Shown here: positions 8,700 through 16,800 of the stretch, piece after piece | Layout of the letters: each line of letters starts with the position of its first letter | How positions within the stretch are numbered: the first letter of the stretch is position 1 | NCBI GenBank assembly: GCA_046541515.1 | Contig: JBKHDD010000061.1 | Span: 1 to 23,551, forward strand | DNA length: 23,551 bases | Direction: 5' to 3' | Source: CAYFVR01 sp046541515 | Lineage (GTDB): Bacteria > Desulfobacterota > Desulfobacteria > Desulfobacterales > Desulfococcaceae | Notes under the pieces: generated by a model | The model's database searches: none | What the model was told of the DNA's origin: nothing | Seen by the model: the letters and a program-made list of their open reading frames with translations, nothing else | Made by a program: the position numbers and the translations under genes

Positions 8700-9085
8700 T
8701 TTTGCTGGACACCCACATTTGGATTTGGTTGGCGGACGGGAGCGATCGAATAGCCCAGGGGCACGCAGAAAAAATTGAGGCGCATGAGGGAACCGGCATC
8801 GGGATCAGCGTGATTTCCTGCTGGGAAGTCGGAAAATTGGTGGAGTACAATCGCCTGAAGTTAGCCTGTACCGTTGAAGAATGGATGAATGGGGCTTTGG
8901 CTTTGCCGGGAATTCAGCTTGTCGAGCTTTCGCCCCGGATCGCGATTGAATCGACTCAGTTGCCCGGGGCGTTTCACAAAGATCCGGCCGACCAGATCAT
9001 TGTCGCCACGGCGCGGGTGCTCGGACTGGAACTGCTTACCGTTGACGAGAAAATTCTGCGTTATCCACACGTACAAGCCGAGTGA
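8696..9085 (+). CDS. vapC: VapC-type PIN-domain toxin ribonuclease
   Basis: 129 aa, full-length PIN domain. The expected acidic residues are present: D5 in LLDTHIWIW, E44 in SCWEVGKL, D96/D99 in HKDPADQIIVATA and D117 in LLTVDEKI. It is a metal-dependent endoribonuclease, held inactive by the antitoxin encoded just upstream with a 4-nt overlap. The start at 8696 is fixed by this ATGA overlap and by MILLDTH, the usual N-terminus of the family. All catalytic positions are intact, unlike the decayed toxin at 7509-7745, so this module is probably functional. Confidence 0.92.
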   Translation: MILLDTHIWIWLADGSDRIAQGHAEKIEAHEGTGIGISVISCWEVGKLVEYNRLKLACTVEEWMNGALALPGIQLVELSPRIAIESTQLPGAFHKDPADQIIVATARVLGLELLTVDEKILRYPHVQAE

Positions 9086-9239
9086 AAACGCATGATGGCG
9101 CTCTTTTTTCGGGCTGGATTTCCGGTTCGCAGTTTTCTTTTCCCAGAATTCTTTGCCATTGGTAATCGCGCCCTCACGGCGGCGATGCCGCCGGTCCCGG
9201 CAACAACTCTCTTGACATGGGCATTTGGAGGCCCGCTTC

Positions 9240-9530
9240 ATGAACCCCACCGCGATCCAAATCGCCCTTGCCGTCTTGGCCCTTTGCAATCTAAGCTGTT
9301 TCATCGCCTACTATATCGACAAGTCCCGGGCCCGAAGAGACCGGGACCGGATTTCGGAGGCCCGGCTTCTGCAGATCTCCTTCATCGGCCCGCTGGGGTC
9401 CATTCCGGGCATCTGGGGGTTGCGGCACAAGAACCGCAAGGGTTCCTATCTGATGAAATACGGGATCGTCATGGCGTTAAGTCTTGCCGGCCACCTTCTC
9501 GCTGGATATTTCACCTTTTCCCGTCCGTAG
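9240..9530 (+). CDS. DUF1294-family small membrane protein
   Basis: 96 aa with three hydrophobic segments and the family signature: F-x-x-Y-x-I-D-K-S-x-A in the first third, R-I-S-E-A-x-L-L in the middle, then GPLGSIPGIWGLRHKNRKGSYLMKYG. Function of the family is unknown. The ATG at 9240 is preferred because GGAGG lies 8 nt upstream (9227-9231); a TTG at 9225 would place that site inside the gene. Its last 54 bases overlap the end of the Gate-domain gene on the other strand. Confidence 0.82.
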   Translation: MNPTAIQIALAVLALCNLSCFIAYYIDKSRARRDRDRISEARLLQISFIGPLGSIPGIWGLRHKNRKGSYLMKYGIVMALSLAGHLLAGYFTFSRP

Positions 9531-10499
9531 CCATCTGCCCGAACGCCGTTCCGCCCGCCGCCGCGCCGCCCAGTTCCACAAATCCAGCAGCCGCACGGCG
9601 ACGATGGCGGCGATCAGTCGGGGAACCCACAGCCAGAAGGCGCCAATCCCCAACGGCAGGAAAAGCGCCGGGTCCTCGATCATGGCGTGGTTGATGCCGA
9701 TGGACAGATGGAGCCGGGTCAGGCTTTGTTCGTCCAGGCCGCTCTCCCGGGCCTCTTCCACGATGACCGCCCCGCCGTAGGCGATCCCGAAGAGCCCGGC
9801 GGTGAGCCACAGCATGCCCACCCGCCGGTCCAGCCCCATCAGTCGAAGCACCGGGGTCAAAACCCGCAGCAGCGCGGGGAGCAGTTGGAAGACTTTGAGC
9901 AGTTCGAGCGTCACCATGATGGCGGTCACGATGGCCAGAATTTGAAGGACGAGGGCGCCGGTGGAGAGCGCCCAGTCCGCCAGCGTCGGCCAGAACGCGG
10001 TTTGGGTCGCCGCGGTCGCCGCCGCGTCTCCCGAAACCGTTGTCGCCGGGTTCAGAAATCGGGCCGCCGCCAGGACGGTGAGCACCGAGGCCGATAGCCG
10101 GAAAGCGGCGGCCTTGAAGGGCCGGATGCCGGACTTGGCCTGGACCATGGTTTCCACGGGCAGGCCGTGGGAGATCAACAGAAAGATGGCGATGAGCGTC
10201 ATCTGGTCGGGCGTCAGCGGCAACACCGCCATGGCGGCCACCGCGCCGTAAATGCCCGTGAGCAAACCGACGATGAGCGGCAGGGCCGCCGCCGGGGGCA
10301 GAGAGAGCAACCCCATGACCGGCGTCAGCAGGCCGTCCATCCGGCCCAGCAGGCCGCTGAAATCCAGCAAAAGGGTGAAAAAGGAGATGGGAACCAGAAT
10401 TTTCAGCACCCACCAGAAACCCGAAATCCCCTTCCGCAGCCCCCGCGCCACCGCGGGCCGGATCTCCGTCCATTTTTTCGCCGTTGCCTGAAACGCCAT
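9477..10499 (-). CDS. Nucleoside-recognition (Gate) domain membrane protein
   Basis: 340-aa inner-membrane protein with about eight hydrophobic segments and two Gate-like halves. The second half has typical sequence: LFGIAYGGAVIVEEARESG and INHAMIEDPALFLPLG. Gate-domain proteins occur in nucleoside transporters, FeoB and spore-maturation proteins; stand-alone versions like this have no assigned substrate. The ATG at 10499 (MAFQATAKKW) is chosen because GGGGGGAAG precedes it. A longer frame extends upstream for 123 codons but is Arg/Pro-rich and antisense to the glycosyltransferase, so it is not accepted. The 3' end overlaps the DUF1294 gene tail to tail. Confidence 0.85.
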   Translation of the reverse strand: MAFQATAKKWTEIRPAVARGLRKGISGFWWVLKILVPISFFTLLLDFSGLLGRMDGLLTPVMGLLSLPPAAALPLIVGLLTGIYGAVAAMAVLPLTPDQMTLIAIFLLISHGLPVETMVQAKSGIRPFKAAAFRLSASVLTVLAAARFLNPATTVSGDAAATAATQTAFWPTLADWALSTGALVLQILAIVTAIMVTLELLKVFQLLPALLRVLTPVLRLMGLDRRVGMLWLTAGLFGIAYGGAVIVEEARESGLDEQSLTRLHLSIGINHAMIEDPALFLPLGIGAFWLWVPRLIAAIVAVRLLDLWNWAARRRAERRSGRWLRTGKGEISSEKVAGKT

Positions 10500-11239
10500 T
10501 GACTTCCCCCCGTTTTCCCCATGATGAAAAGGCTTCGGAACGGCTTTCGCCGCGAAGCCCTTCGATTTCGGTCGTGATTCCGGTTTTGCATGAATCGGCC
10601 GTCGTTCGGCCGCTCGCCCGCCGGCTCCGAACGCTTCCCGCGCCGGGGTCGGTGGAAATTCTCGTCGTGGACGGCGCGCCCGAGGCCGACACGCTGGCGG
10701 CTCTCGGTTCCGCCGACGCCGTCCCCCTTCGCTCCCCCCGAGGACGCGGCGTTCAGATGAACGCGGGCGCGGCCCGGGCGGCCGGGGAAATTCTGCTGTT
10801 CCTCCACGCCGACACCCGGTTGCCCCGGAACGCCTTTGGGGCCATTGCCCACGCCATGGCCGATTCACGAATCGCGGGCGGGGCCTTCGATTTGGCCATC
10901 GATTCGCCCCGGCCGATTTTCCGCGTGATGGAGCGGACCGCCTCCCGTCGCTCCCGGCTGACCCGCATTCCCTACGGCGACCAGGCCATTTTCATCCGTA
11001 GATCCGTCTTCGCCAAGCTGGGCGGGTACCAAGAGATTCCGCTGATGGAAGACGTGGACCTGATGGTCCGCCTTCGCCGGTCGGGCCGGCGAATTCACAT
11101 CCTGCCGGATCGGGTTCGCACCTCGCCCCGCCGCTGGGAGCGGGACGGGGTGATCTTCGGCGCCCTGCGCAACTGGACGCTGGCGACGCTGTACGCCCTG
11201 GGCGTTTCGCCGGAGCGGCTGGTCCGGTTTTACCGGTAA
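10484..11239 (+). CDS. TIGR04283-type family 2 glycosyltransferase
   Basis: 251 aa, GT-A fold. ISVVIPVLHE opens the fold; VDGAPEAD, GRGVQMNAGAARAAGEILLF and LHADTRLP carry the nucleotide-sugar/metal-binding Asp residues; GGAFDLAID, YGDQAIFIRRSVF and MEDVDLMVRLRR follow; a C-terminal SPRRWERDGV and NWTLATLYALGV match the family that NCBI names transferase 2, rSAM/selenodomain-associated. The sugar and acceptor are unknown. The start is uncertain. TTG at 10484 has no ribosome site and overlaps the start of the minus-strand neighbour. The only other in-frame candidate near the fold is GTG at 10574, which would cut into the first strand and overlaps the stop of a short frame beginning ATGATG at 10521. 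Confidence 0.85.
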   Translation: MPETPLTSPRFPHDEKASERLSPRSPSISVVIPVLHESAVVRPLARRLRTLPAPGSVEILVVDGAPEADTLAALGSADAVPLRSPRGRGVQMNAGAARAAGEILLFLHADTRLPRNAFGAIAHAMADSRIAGGAFDLAIDSPRPIFRVMERTASRRSRLTRIPYGDQAIFIRRSVFAKLGGYQEIPLMEDVDLMVRLRRSGRRIHILPDRVRTSPRRWERDGVIFGALRNWTLATLYALGVSPERLVRFYR

Positions 11240-11459
11240 ATCCCCCTACCGCTCGCCTCGGAATCCCTTTACCACAAATGACCGGACCGTGACCAATCCG
11301 CCGATGGCCTTCGAAGGTTCCCCGATGTCGGCCTCCTGGACCGCGCGGGCGGAACGCCTCTCCCATTCGGTCCCGGTCGCAAGCGGAATCTTTCCAAAAT
11401 GATCGCTGGAGGAGAACCTTTCCCATCATTATCCAAAAGTCAATTTTTTCCGGTAGGGC

Positions 11460-11487
11460 TTGACAGCCGATAACAGATTTATTAAAC
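11460..11487 (+). promoter_or_regulatory. Candidate sigma-70 promoter for the TonB/chelatase operon
   Basis: A perfect TTGACA at 11460-11465 is followed, after 16 nt, by TTAAAC at 11482-11487. An alternative -10 TATTAA begins at 11480. The spacer is AT-rich against a GC-rich background. Transcription would begin near 11494, giving a leader of about 170 nt. The shape matches the candidate sat promoter at 1145-1172. Confidence 0.5.
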
Positions 11488-11500
11488 GCTTTCTCGAATT

Positions 11501-11532
11501 CAGCCCCTGAAGGGGTTGGCGAAACCCTTTTT
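11501..11532 (+). promoter_or_regulatory. Two mutually exclusive hairpins with a T-run in the operon leader
   Basis: CAGCCCCT at 11501-11508 can pair with AGGGGTTG at 11511-11518. The same AGGGGTT (11511-11517) can instead pair with AACCCTT (11523-11529, loop GGCGA), which is followed by TTT, a terminator-like fold. The shared segment means only one can form at a time. Functional meaning is inferred. Confidence 0.4.
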
Positions 11533-11588
11533 GCCCACGGCGCAACTCCACGAACCGGTCGCGTTCGCCGCGTCCATCCCAAGCATCC

Positions 11589-11648
11589 AAAGCCACGAAG
11601 GCTTCCAGAAACCCGCGGAGCGGGGGAAGCGTTCGTGGCTTTTCTTTT
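11589..11648 (+). terminator. Strong intrinsic terminator-like hairpin in the 5' leader of the TonB receptor gene
   Basis: AAAGCCACGAA-G-GCTTCC (11589-11606) pairs with GGAAGC-G-TTCGTGGCTTT (11625-11642): 17 pairs with one G.G mismatch. An inner 5-bp stem CCCGC-GGA-GCGGG (11612-11624) forms inside. The sequence TTTTCTTTT follows at 11640-11648. It lies about 350 nt downstream of the previous gene, but the GAGGGAGG ribosome site of the receptor starts only a few bases after it, so it fits transcription attenuation better than simple 3' termination. CCACGAAC at 11548-11555 is perfectly complementary to GTTCGTGG (11631-11638) in its 3' arm, offering a possible anti-terminator. Confidence 0.72.
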
Positions 11649-11663
11649 GCGAGGGAGGCGATT

Positions 11664-13796
11664 TTGTTATTGCGAAAAAGCGTGTTTTTGTCGGTCGCGG
11701 CGTTCTGCGCCCTCCTTGCCGCCGGAACTGTCCCGGCGGCCGACACGGAAACGGTCGCCGCCCTGGAAGAAGTGGTGGTCACCGCCGCCCGGCGGCCCAC
11801 GAGCCTGGAAAACGCGCCGGCCGTGGTGGAAGTCCTCACCGCCGAGGACATCGAAACCCTTCCCGTCCGGAATCTGGCCGAAATCCTCGAAACCCAGGCC
11901 GGCATTTACACCGAACAGCCCCAGGGCGTCGGCGTCGTAACGCCCCAGGACATCCGCCTGCGGGGGACCTTCGGAACCGAGCGCGTCCTGCTGTTGCTGG
12001 ACGGCCAACCCTTCGACGATCCCTATACAAATTATTGGAATCTGTCCTACATCCCGGTGGAAGCCATCCAGCGGGTGGAAATCGTCCGTGGGCCTTTCTC
12101 CGCCCTTTACGGCACCGGCGCCCTGGGCGGGGTCATCAGCGTGTTCACCAAAGACGGCCGGGGCGAAAAAGGCGTCGAGGCCGCGGCCGGCTTCCGGGCC
12201 GGCGATTTCGGCCGGTTCGAGACGGTGGAAACCGCCCGGTACGCCGACGGCGACGCGCTGTCCTTCTTCCTTTCCCATCAATACTTCGAGACCGACAACT
12301 ATTTTTTGAACGAAACCGACTTGGCCCGGGACAATATTCGGGATTCGGTGCGCAACCGAGACCACGACCAGCACCGTTTTCATTTTCACGCTCGTTACGA
12401 TCCCTCGGACCTGTTTCGGCTGAACCTGTCGGGCGGATACTACGGCGCGGAAACCGGCTTCGGGTTTTCCCCGGTGGTAGCCGATTTCGACAAGGGCCAC
12501 GAGGTGGACCGATACTATGCCAATGTCCGCGCGGAGTGGCGGCCCCGGGGCGATCTGGACCTCTTTTTCGGGCTGGACGGCTTGTACCGGGACCGGCCCG
12601 TGGACGCGGACAGCGCCCTGGACCAGCTCACGGTGGTCCCAAGCGTCAACCTGAATCGGGACAGTCGAATCCGCGCCATCGGCGGGGCGCACTGGAGTTT
12701 GACCCCGAACAACGTGCTTAGCTTCGGGGCCGAATTCTGGCACGTCCGGGCCGAGCAGCGCGTGACCGGTCTCGGCGGCGAGGCGCTTCCCATTTTCTTC
12801 CGGGAGCCCCAGTCCCTGGACGCCGAGGAGACCAATTTCGCCCTGTTCGTCCAGGACGACTGGGCCTTCGCCGACGGGATATGGGAGCTGGTGCTCGGCC
12901 TGCGATACGACAATTACGGCGAGACCGAGGACGCCGTATCGCCCAAGGGCGCCGTGATCTGGAACTATCGGGACACGGGCCGGGTGAAGTTTTCCGCCAG
13001 CCGCGCCTTTCGCGCGCCGAGCATCAGCGAACGACGGTCGCCGTTCTGGAATCTCACGGTCCAGAACTACCCCTTTCCGGTGGTCCCCCCGCCGAGTCAA
13101 GGCGTCTTTGCCGTCGGCTTTTTGTCCAATCCGGACCTGGACGCCGAAGATCTGTACAGCCTGGAAATCTCGCTGGAGAACGAATTCCTGGACAGGAGGC
13201 TCACCACCCGCTTGACGCCGTTCTGGGTGCGCGGGGAAGATTTTATCGCCACCGTCAACGTGCCCGACGATCAGGCCCCCGGGTTTTTCGTCCCCTTTCC
13301 GCCGCCCGGGGAGACCCTCAATTTTTCCACGCTGACCCATCCCGAAAACCTCGACCGGGCGACCATTCAGGGCGTGGAGGCCGAGGTGGGATACCGACCC
13401 GTTCCGTCCTTGCGCCTGTTCGCAAACTATCTTTATCAGGACGCCGAAAACGACGAGACCGGCGAGGAGCTCGATTTCTACCCCGAGCACGTTGCGCGGG
13501 CCGGCGCCCAGTGGAACAGTCGCCATTTCAACGATTTTCTGGGCCTTCGGGCCGGGGCGGTCGTGAAATACATCAGCGATTACCGGTTCACCGATCTGGG
13601 GGGCCGAAACACCGGAACCCTGGACGGTTTCACCACCGCGGACCTCAAATTGAAGCTCGATTTCTGGGAGGAGCGTTTCTACGTCTCCGGCGAGGTCTAC
13701 AACCTGTTCGACGCCCAGGAACTCTTCAAAAATACCAACAATGTGGTCCCGGAACGGAATTTTCTCGTCGGCGCCGGCCTTCAGTGGAGGTTTTAG
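11664..13796 (+). CDS. TonB-dependent outer-membrane receptor
   Basis: 710 aa. A signal peptide (RK, then a hydrophobic core SVFLSVAAFCALLAAG, probable cleavage after VPAA at about residue 26) leads to a TonB-box-like EEVVVTAARR (35-44). The plug domain covers about 48-160 (TLPVRNLAEIL, RLRGTFGTERVLLLLDG, VEIVRGPFSALYGTGALGG). The rest is a beta-barrel with FRAPSISER and a C-terminal Phe strand (VGAGLQWRF) for outer-membrane assembly. It imports a scarce ligand using TonB energy; the BtuB/siderophore-receptor group fits. Gene order suggests a metal complex, cobinamide or other tetrapyrrole. A His-rich strand (H234, H237, H240, H242) is notable. The TTG start at 11664 follows GAGGGAGG; another TTG at 11670 is possible. 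TonB, ExbB and ExbD are not in the window. Confidence 0.93.
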   Translation: MLLRKSVFLSVAAFCALLAAGTVPAADTETVAALEEVVVTAARRPTSLENAPAVVEVLTAEDIETLPVRNLAEILETQAGIYTEQPQGVGVVTPQDIRLRGTFGTERVLLLLDGQPFDDPYTNYWNLSYIPVEAIQRVEIVRGPFSALYGTGALGGVISVFTKDGRGEKGVEAAAGFRAGDFGRFETVETARYADGDALSFFLSHQYFETDNYFLNETDLARDNIRDSVRNRDHDQHRFHFHARYDPSDLFRLNLSGGYYGAETGFGFSPVVADFDKGHEVDRYYANVRAEWRPRGDLDLFFGLDGLYRDRPVDADSALDQLTVVPSVNLNRDSRIRAIGGAHWSLTPNNVLSFGAEFWHVRAEQRVTGLGGEALPIFFREPQSLDAEETNFALFVQDDWAFADGIWELVLGLRYDNYGETEDAVSPKGAVIWNYRDTGRVKFSASRAFRAPSISERRSPFWNLTVQNYPFPVVPPPSQGVFAVGFLSNPDLDAEDLYSLEISLENEFLDRRLTTRLTPFWVRGEDFIATVNVPDDQAPGFFVPFPPPGETLNFSTLTHPENLDRATIQGVEAEVGYRPVPSLRLFANYLYQDAENDETGEELDFYPEHVARAGAQWNSRHFNDFLGLRAGAVVKYISDYRFTDLGGRNTGTLDGFTTADLKLKLDFWEERFYVSGEVYNLFDAQELFKNTNNVVPERNFLVGAGLQWRF

Positions 13797-13797
13797 G

Positions 13798-13863
13798 ATG
13801 ACGCCCGATCGGAAATGGACGCGGCGGCTTTCGATCTCGACGAGAAGGGCGCGGGTTTCATGA
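13798..13863 (+). CDS. Candidate 21-aa mini-ORF coupled to the cobN start
   Basis: An ATG at 13798 sits two bases after the receptor stop with GGAGG at a good distance (13786-13790), a better site than that of the chelatase gene itself. It encodes 21 residues (starts MTPDRKWTRR, Arg-rich) and stops with TGA at 13861-13863, overlapping the ATG of the chelatase at 13860 (ATGA). It may be a coupling or leader peptide that delivers ribosomes to cobN. It could also be chance, with the ribosome site serving a chelatase start at 13815 (which would add 15 residues). Confidence 0.4.
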   Translation: MTPDRKWTRRLSISTRRARVS

Positions 13864-16800
13864 AGCGGGTGGCCTGTTTGATGAACGCGGGCACGTCCGA
13901 AATGTTGCTGGACGGGCTGGCGGCGTTTGAAAACGCGCACGGCCGCCGGTTCGATCTGTCCGTCCATTACGCCCACGACCTGGAGGCGGAGGCCGACGAC
14001 GCGGCCCGGGTTCGCGAAGATTTGCGTCGGGCCGATCTGGTTCTGCTGGACGTTCGGGGCGCGGGACGGGCTTCGGGCGTGGCGGCGGATGCGCTGGCGG
14101 ACCGGGACAACACCGTGGTGTTGCTGGTGGGCGGATCGCCGGACCTGTTGTCGCTGGTTCGGATGGGCTCCTTTTCGATGAAGGCGGCGCTGGCCCGGCG
14201 GAAGTCCAACGGCGGCGGGGACGCCAACGTCGCGCGGGTTCAATCCATTTTGCGCTGGGTGGAGCGCCTCGGCGATCTGCTGCCCTTTGGGGCCATGCGC
14301 CACATCCGGAATTGGAACCGGGCCATGCGCTACTGGACCCACGGCGGCGCGGAGAACGTGGGCCATCTGCTGACCTTCCTGGGTCGGGAATACCTCGGCC
14401 TTCCTCTGCCCAAACCGGCCGCGCCCCGGGAATACCCGGAAGCGGGCATCTACGATCCGCTGGCGGACCGATTCCATGACGATCGGGCCGGGTACCGGAA
14501 CGCCGTCGGTTTCGATCCCCAACGCCCCACCGTGGGATTGCTGTTTTACGGCGGCATGCACTTCGCCCAGTCGGTGGTGGGCGCTCGGGCATTGGCGGAG
14601 CGCCTGGCCCCCGAGCACAATCTGCTGCCGGTGTACGCGACCGCCGGCCGGAACCTTGACGCGATCCAGCGCTTTTTCCTCGACGGAGAAACCGCCGCCG
14701 TGGACGCGGTGATCTATGTCCAGTGGTTTCAACTGGCCACCTTTTCCGGCGAAAACGGCGATCGGACGGGGGAGCTGCTCCGGCGGCTGAACGTCCCGGT
14801 CTACGCGGCCGCGCCCATGTTCGGCCGGGAGATCGCCGTCTGGCGGGAGAGCGCGGCCGGCTTCTCCCCGGTGGAAACCCTGACCACGGTGATTTTGCCG
14901 GAGCTGGACGGGATGATCGAGCCATTGCCGGTGCTGGGGCTGGAGGAGCGCCCCCATCCCGCCACCGGCCGGATGGTCCGGGCCGCCACCCCCATTCCCG
15001 TCCAGGCCGACGCGACAGCCCGGCGCGTCGCGGCTCGGGTCCGGCTGCGGCGGCGGGCCAACGCGGAGAAGCGGATCGCTTTCGTCATCTATAATCAGCC
15101 GCCCGGCGAGGACAATATCGGCAACGCGGCGTACCTGGATGTCTTTGAAAGTTTGCGCGCGGTTTGTCAGGCCCTTGCGGAGCGGGGCTACCGGGTCGGG
15201 GAACTGCCGCCGGGTTCGGAGGTCTGCCGACGGCTGATCGCCACCGGCGCGGTGAACAACGCCCGCTGGGTTCCCCGGGACGTCGCCCTATCCGAAGGCG
15301 TCACGCTGCCGGCGGAGCGGTTCCAGGCCTTGGCGCCGGACTTGGCCGCGGACCCGGCGGTGACGGAACGCTGGGGATCGGCCCCGGGCGAGATCATGGC
15401 CGGCGAGGGGAAGATCATTCTGCCGGGCCTGCAACTGGAAAACGTCTTTTTGGGACTCCAGCCGGCCCGGGGCATCCATTCCGATCCCGAGGGCATCGCC
15501 CACGACAAAACTTTGCCGCCCCATCACCAGTACAACGCCTTCTATCGCTGGCTGGAAACCGAGTTCCGGGCCGACGCCGTGGTCCACGTGGGAACCCACG
15601 GCACCCTGGAATTTTTGAAAGGCAAGGAGTCGGGGCTGTCGGCGGCGGACTGTTTCCCGGTCCGGCTCATGGGGTCGGTTCCCCATTTTTACATCTACCA
15701 CGTGGTCAACCCGTCCGAGGCCATGATCGCCAAGCGGCGCGGGCTGGCCACGGTGGTGAACTACAATTCCCCGCCGGTGACCGTCTCCGGGTTGTACGCC
15801 GAATACGCCGACTTGGAAGACCGGATCGCCGAGTACCTGGAGGCGGAAACGGCCGATCCCGATCGGGCCGGGCGGGTGGCCCGGGAAATCCGTGCGGCCG
15901 CCGAAGCCCTTCATCTCCCCGGCGACGACATCCCCCGGCTTCAGGAAACCCTGGCCCGGATGAAACGCGCCCTGATCCCCCGGGGACTCCACGTGCTCGA
16001 CGAGACGCTTTCCGCCGAAGAGCGGGCCGAAACGCTGTGCGCCTGGCTGCGCCACGACCGGGGCGAGATTCCCGCCCTGCACCGGGTGCTGGCCCGGGAG
16101 CGGGGGCTGGACCATGACCGGCTGCTGGCCGCGCCCACCGACCGATCCGGCGGGCGGGTCCACGCCGACCTGTTGGCGGAGATCGAAACCGACGCATTGG
16201 CGCTGGTGCGGAACAGCCTGGAGTCGGGAACGCCGTCGGGCGACGGCGACCGGGCCGCGCCGCTGGCCTGGGCCCTGGAGATGGAAAAACGGCTGACCGC
16301 CGGCCGGGAAATTCCCGCCCTGCTGGACGCCCTGGAGGGCCGGTTCACCGAACCGGGCATCGGCGGGGAGCCCTGCCGGGATCCCGAGGCCCTGCCCACC
16401 GGGCGGAACAGCCACCAGTTCGATCCCCGGTTGGTGCCGTCGGAGGCGGCCTGCGCGCGCGGCCGGGAGATCGCCGAAAACACCCTGGCCCATTTCCATG
16501 GGCTTCACGGCCGATATCCGGAAAGCACGGCGGTGATTCTCTGGGGGTTCGAAACGGCCAAGACCCGGGGCGAAACTGTGGGGCAGGTGTTCGGCTACCT
16601 GGGGGTTCGACCCGCGCGGAAATCGCCCTGGAAGACCGAGCTGGCGGTCATCCCGGCGGCGGAGCTGGGCCGGCCCCGGGTGGACGTCACCGTGCAGATC
16701 TGCGGATTTTTCCGGGACATGTTCATGAACGTGGTGGAGCTGATCAATCGGGCATCCGCGCTGGTGGCCGAGCTGGAGGAGGACGACGGCGTCAACTTCG

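Larger units (their letters stand above)
11240..11663 (+). other. Intergenic region upstream of the TonB receptor: promoter plus structured leader
   Basis: About 420 nt without a credible gene. The first 220 nt show no structure I can name. From 11460 onward it contains a TTGACA promoter candidate, overlapping hairpins with a T-run at 11501-11532, and a very strong terminator-like hairpin ending 4 nt before the ribosome-binding region of the receptor gene. Canonical B12-riboswitch sequences (the AGCCAGGAGACC-type box and the conserved CCCCGCAACTGT core) were looked for and not found. Confidence 0.7.

Noticed and set aside
9178..9192. GGCGGC-GAT-GCCGCC hairpin as terminator of vapBC
   Set aside because: Short stem and no T-run on either strand; about 90 nt beyond the stop.
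9212..9217. TTGACA as a promoter for the DUF1294 gene
   Set aside because: A -10 box at normal spacing would fall at the start codon, and no matching hexamer is present.
9477..10868. 463-residue version of the Gate protein
   Set aside because: The extra 123 N-terminal residues are Arg/Pro-rich antisense sequence of the glycosyltransferase; the ATG at 10499 has a good ribosome site.
11400..11660. Cobalamin riboswitch before the TonB receptor
   Set aside because: Expected from context, but the conserved core and B12 box were not found by eye. A covariance search could overturn this.
11667..14957. 1096-codon minus-strand frame
   Set aside because: Spans the complement of two well-supported genes and the junction between them; no recognisable domain.
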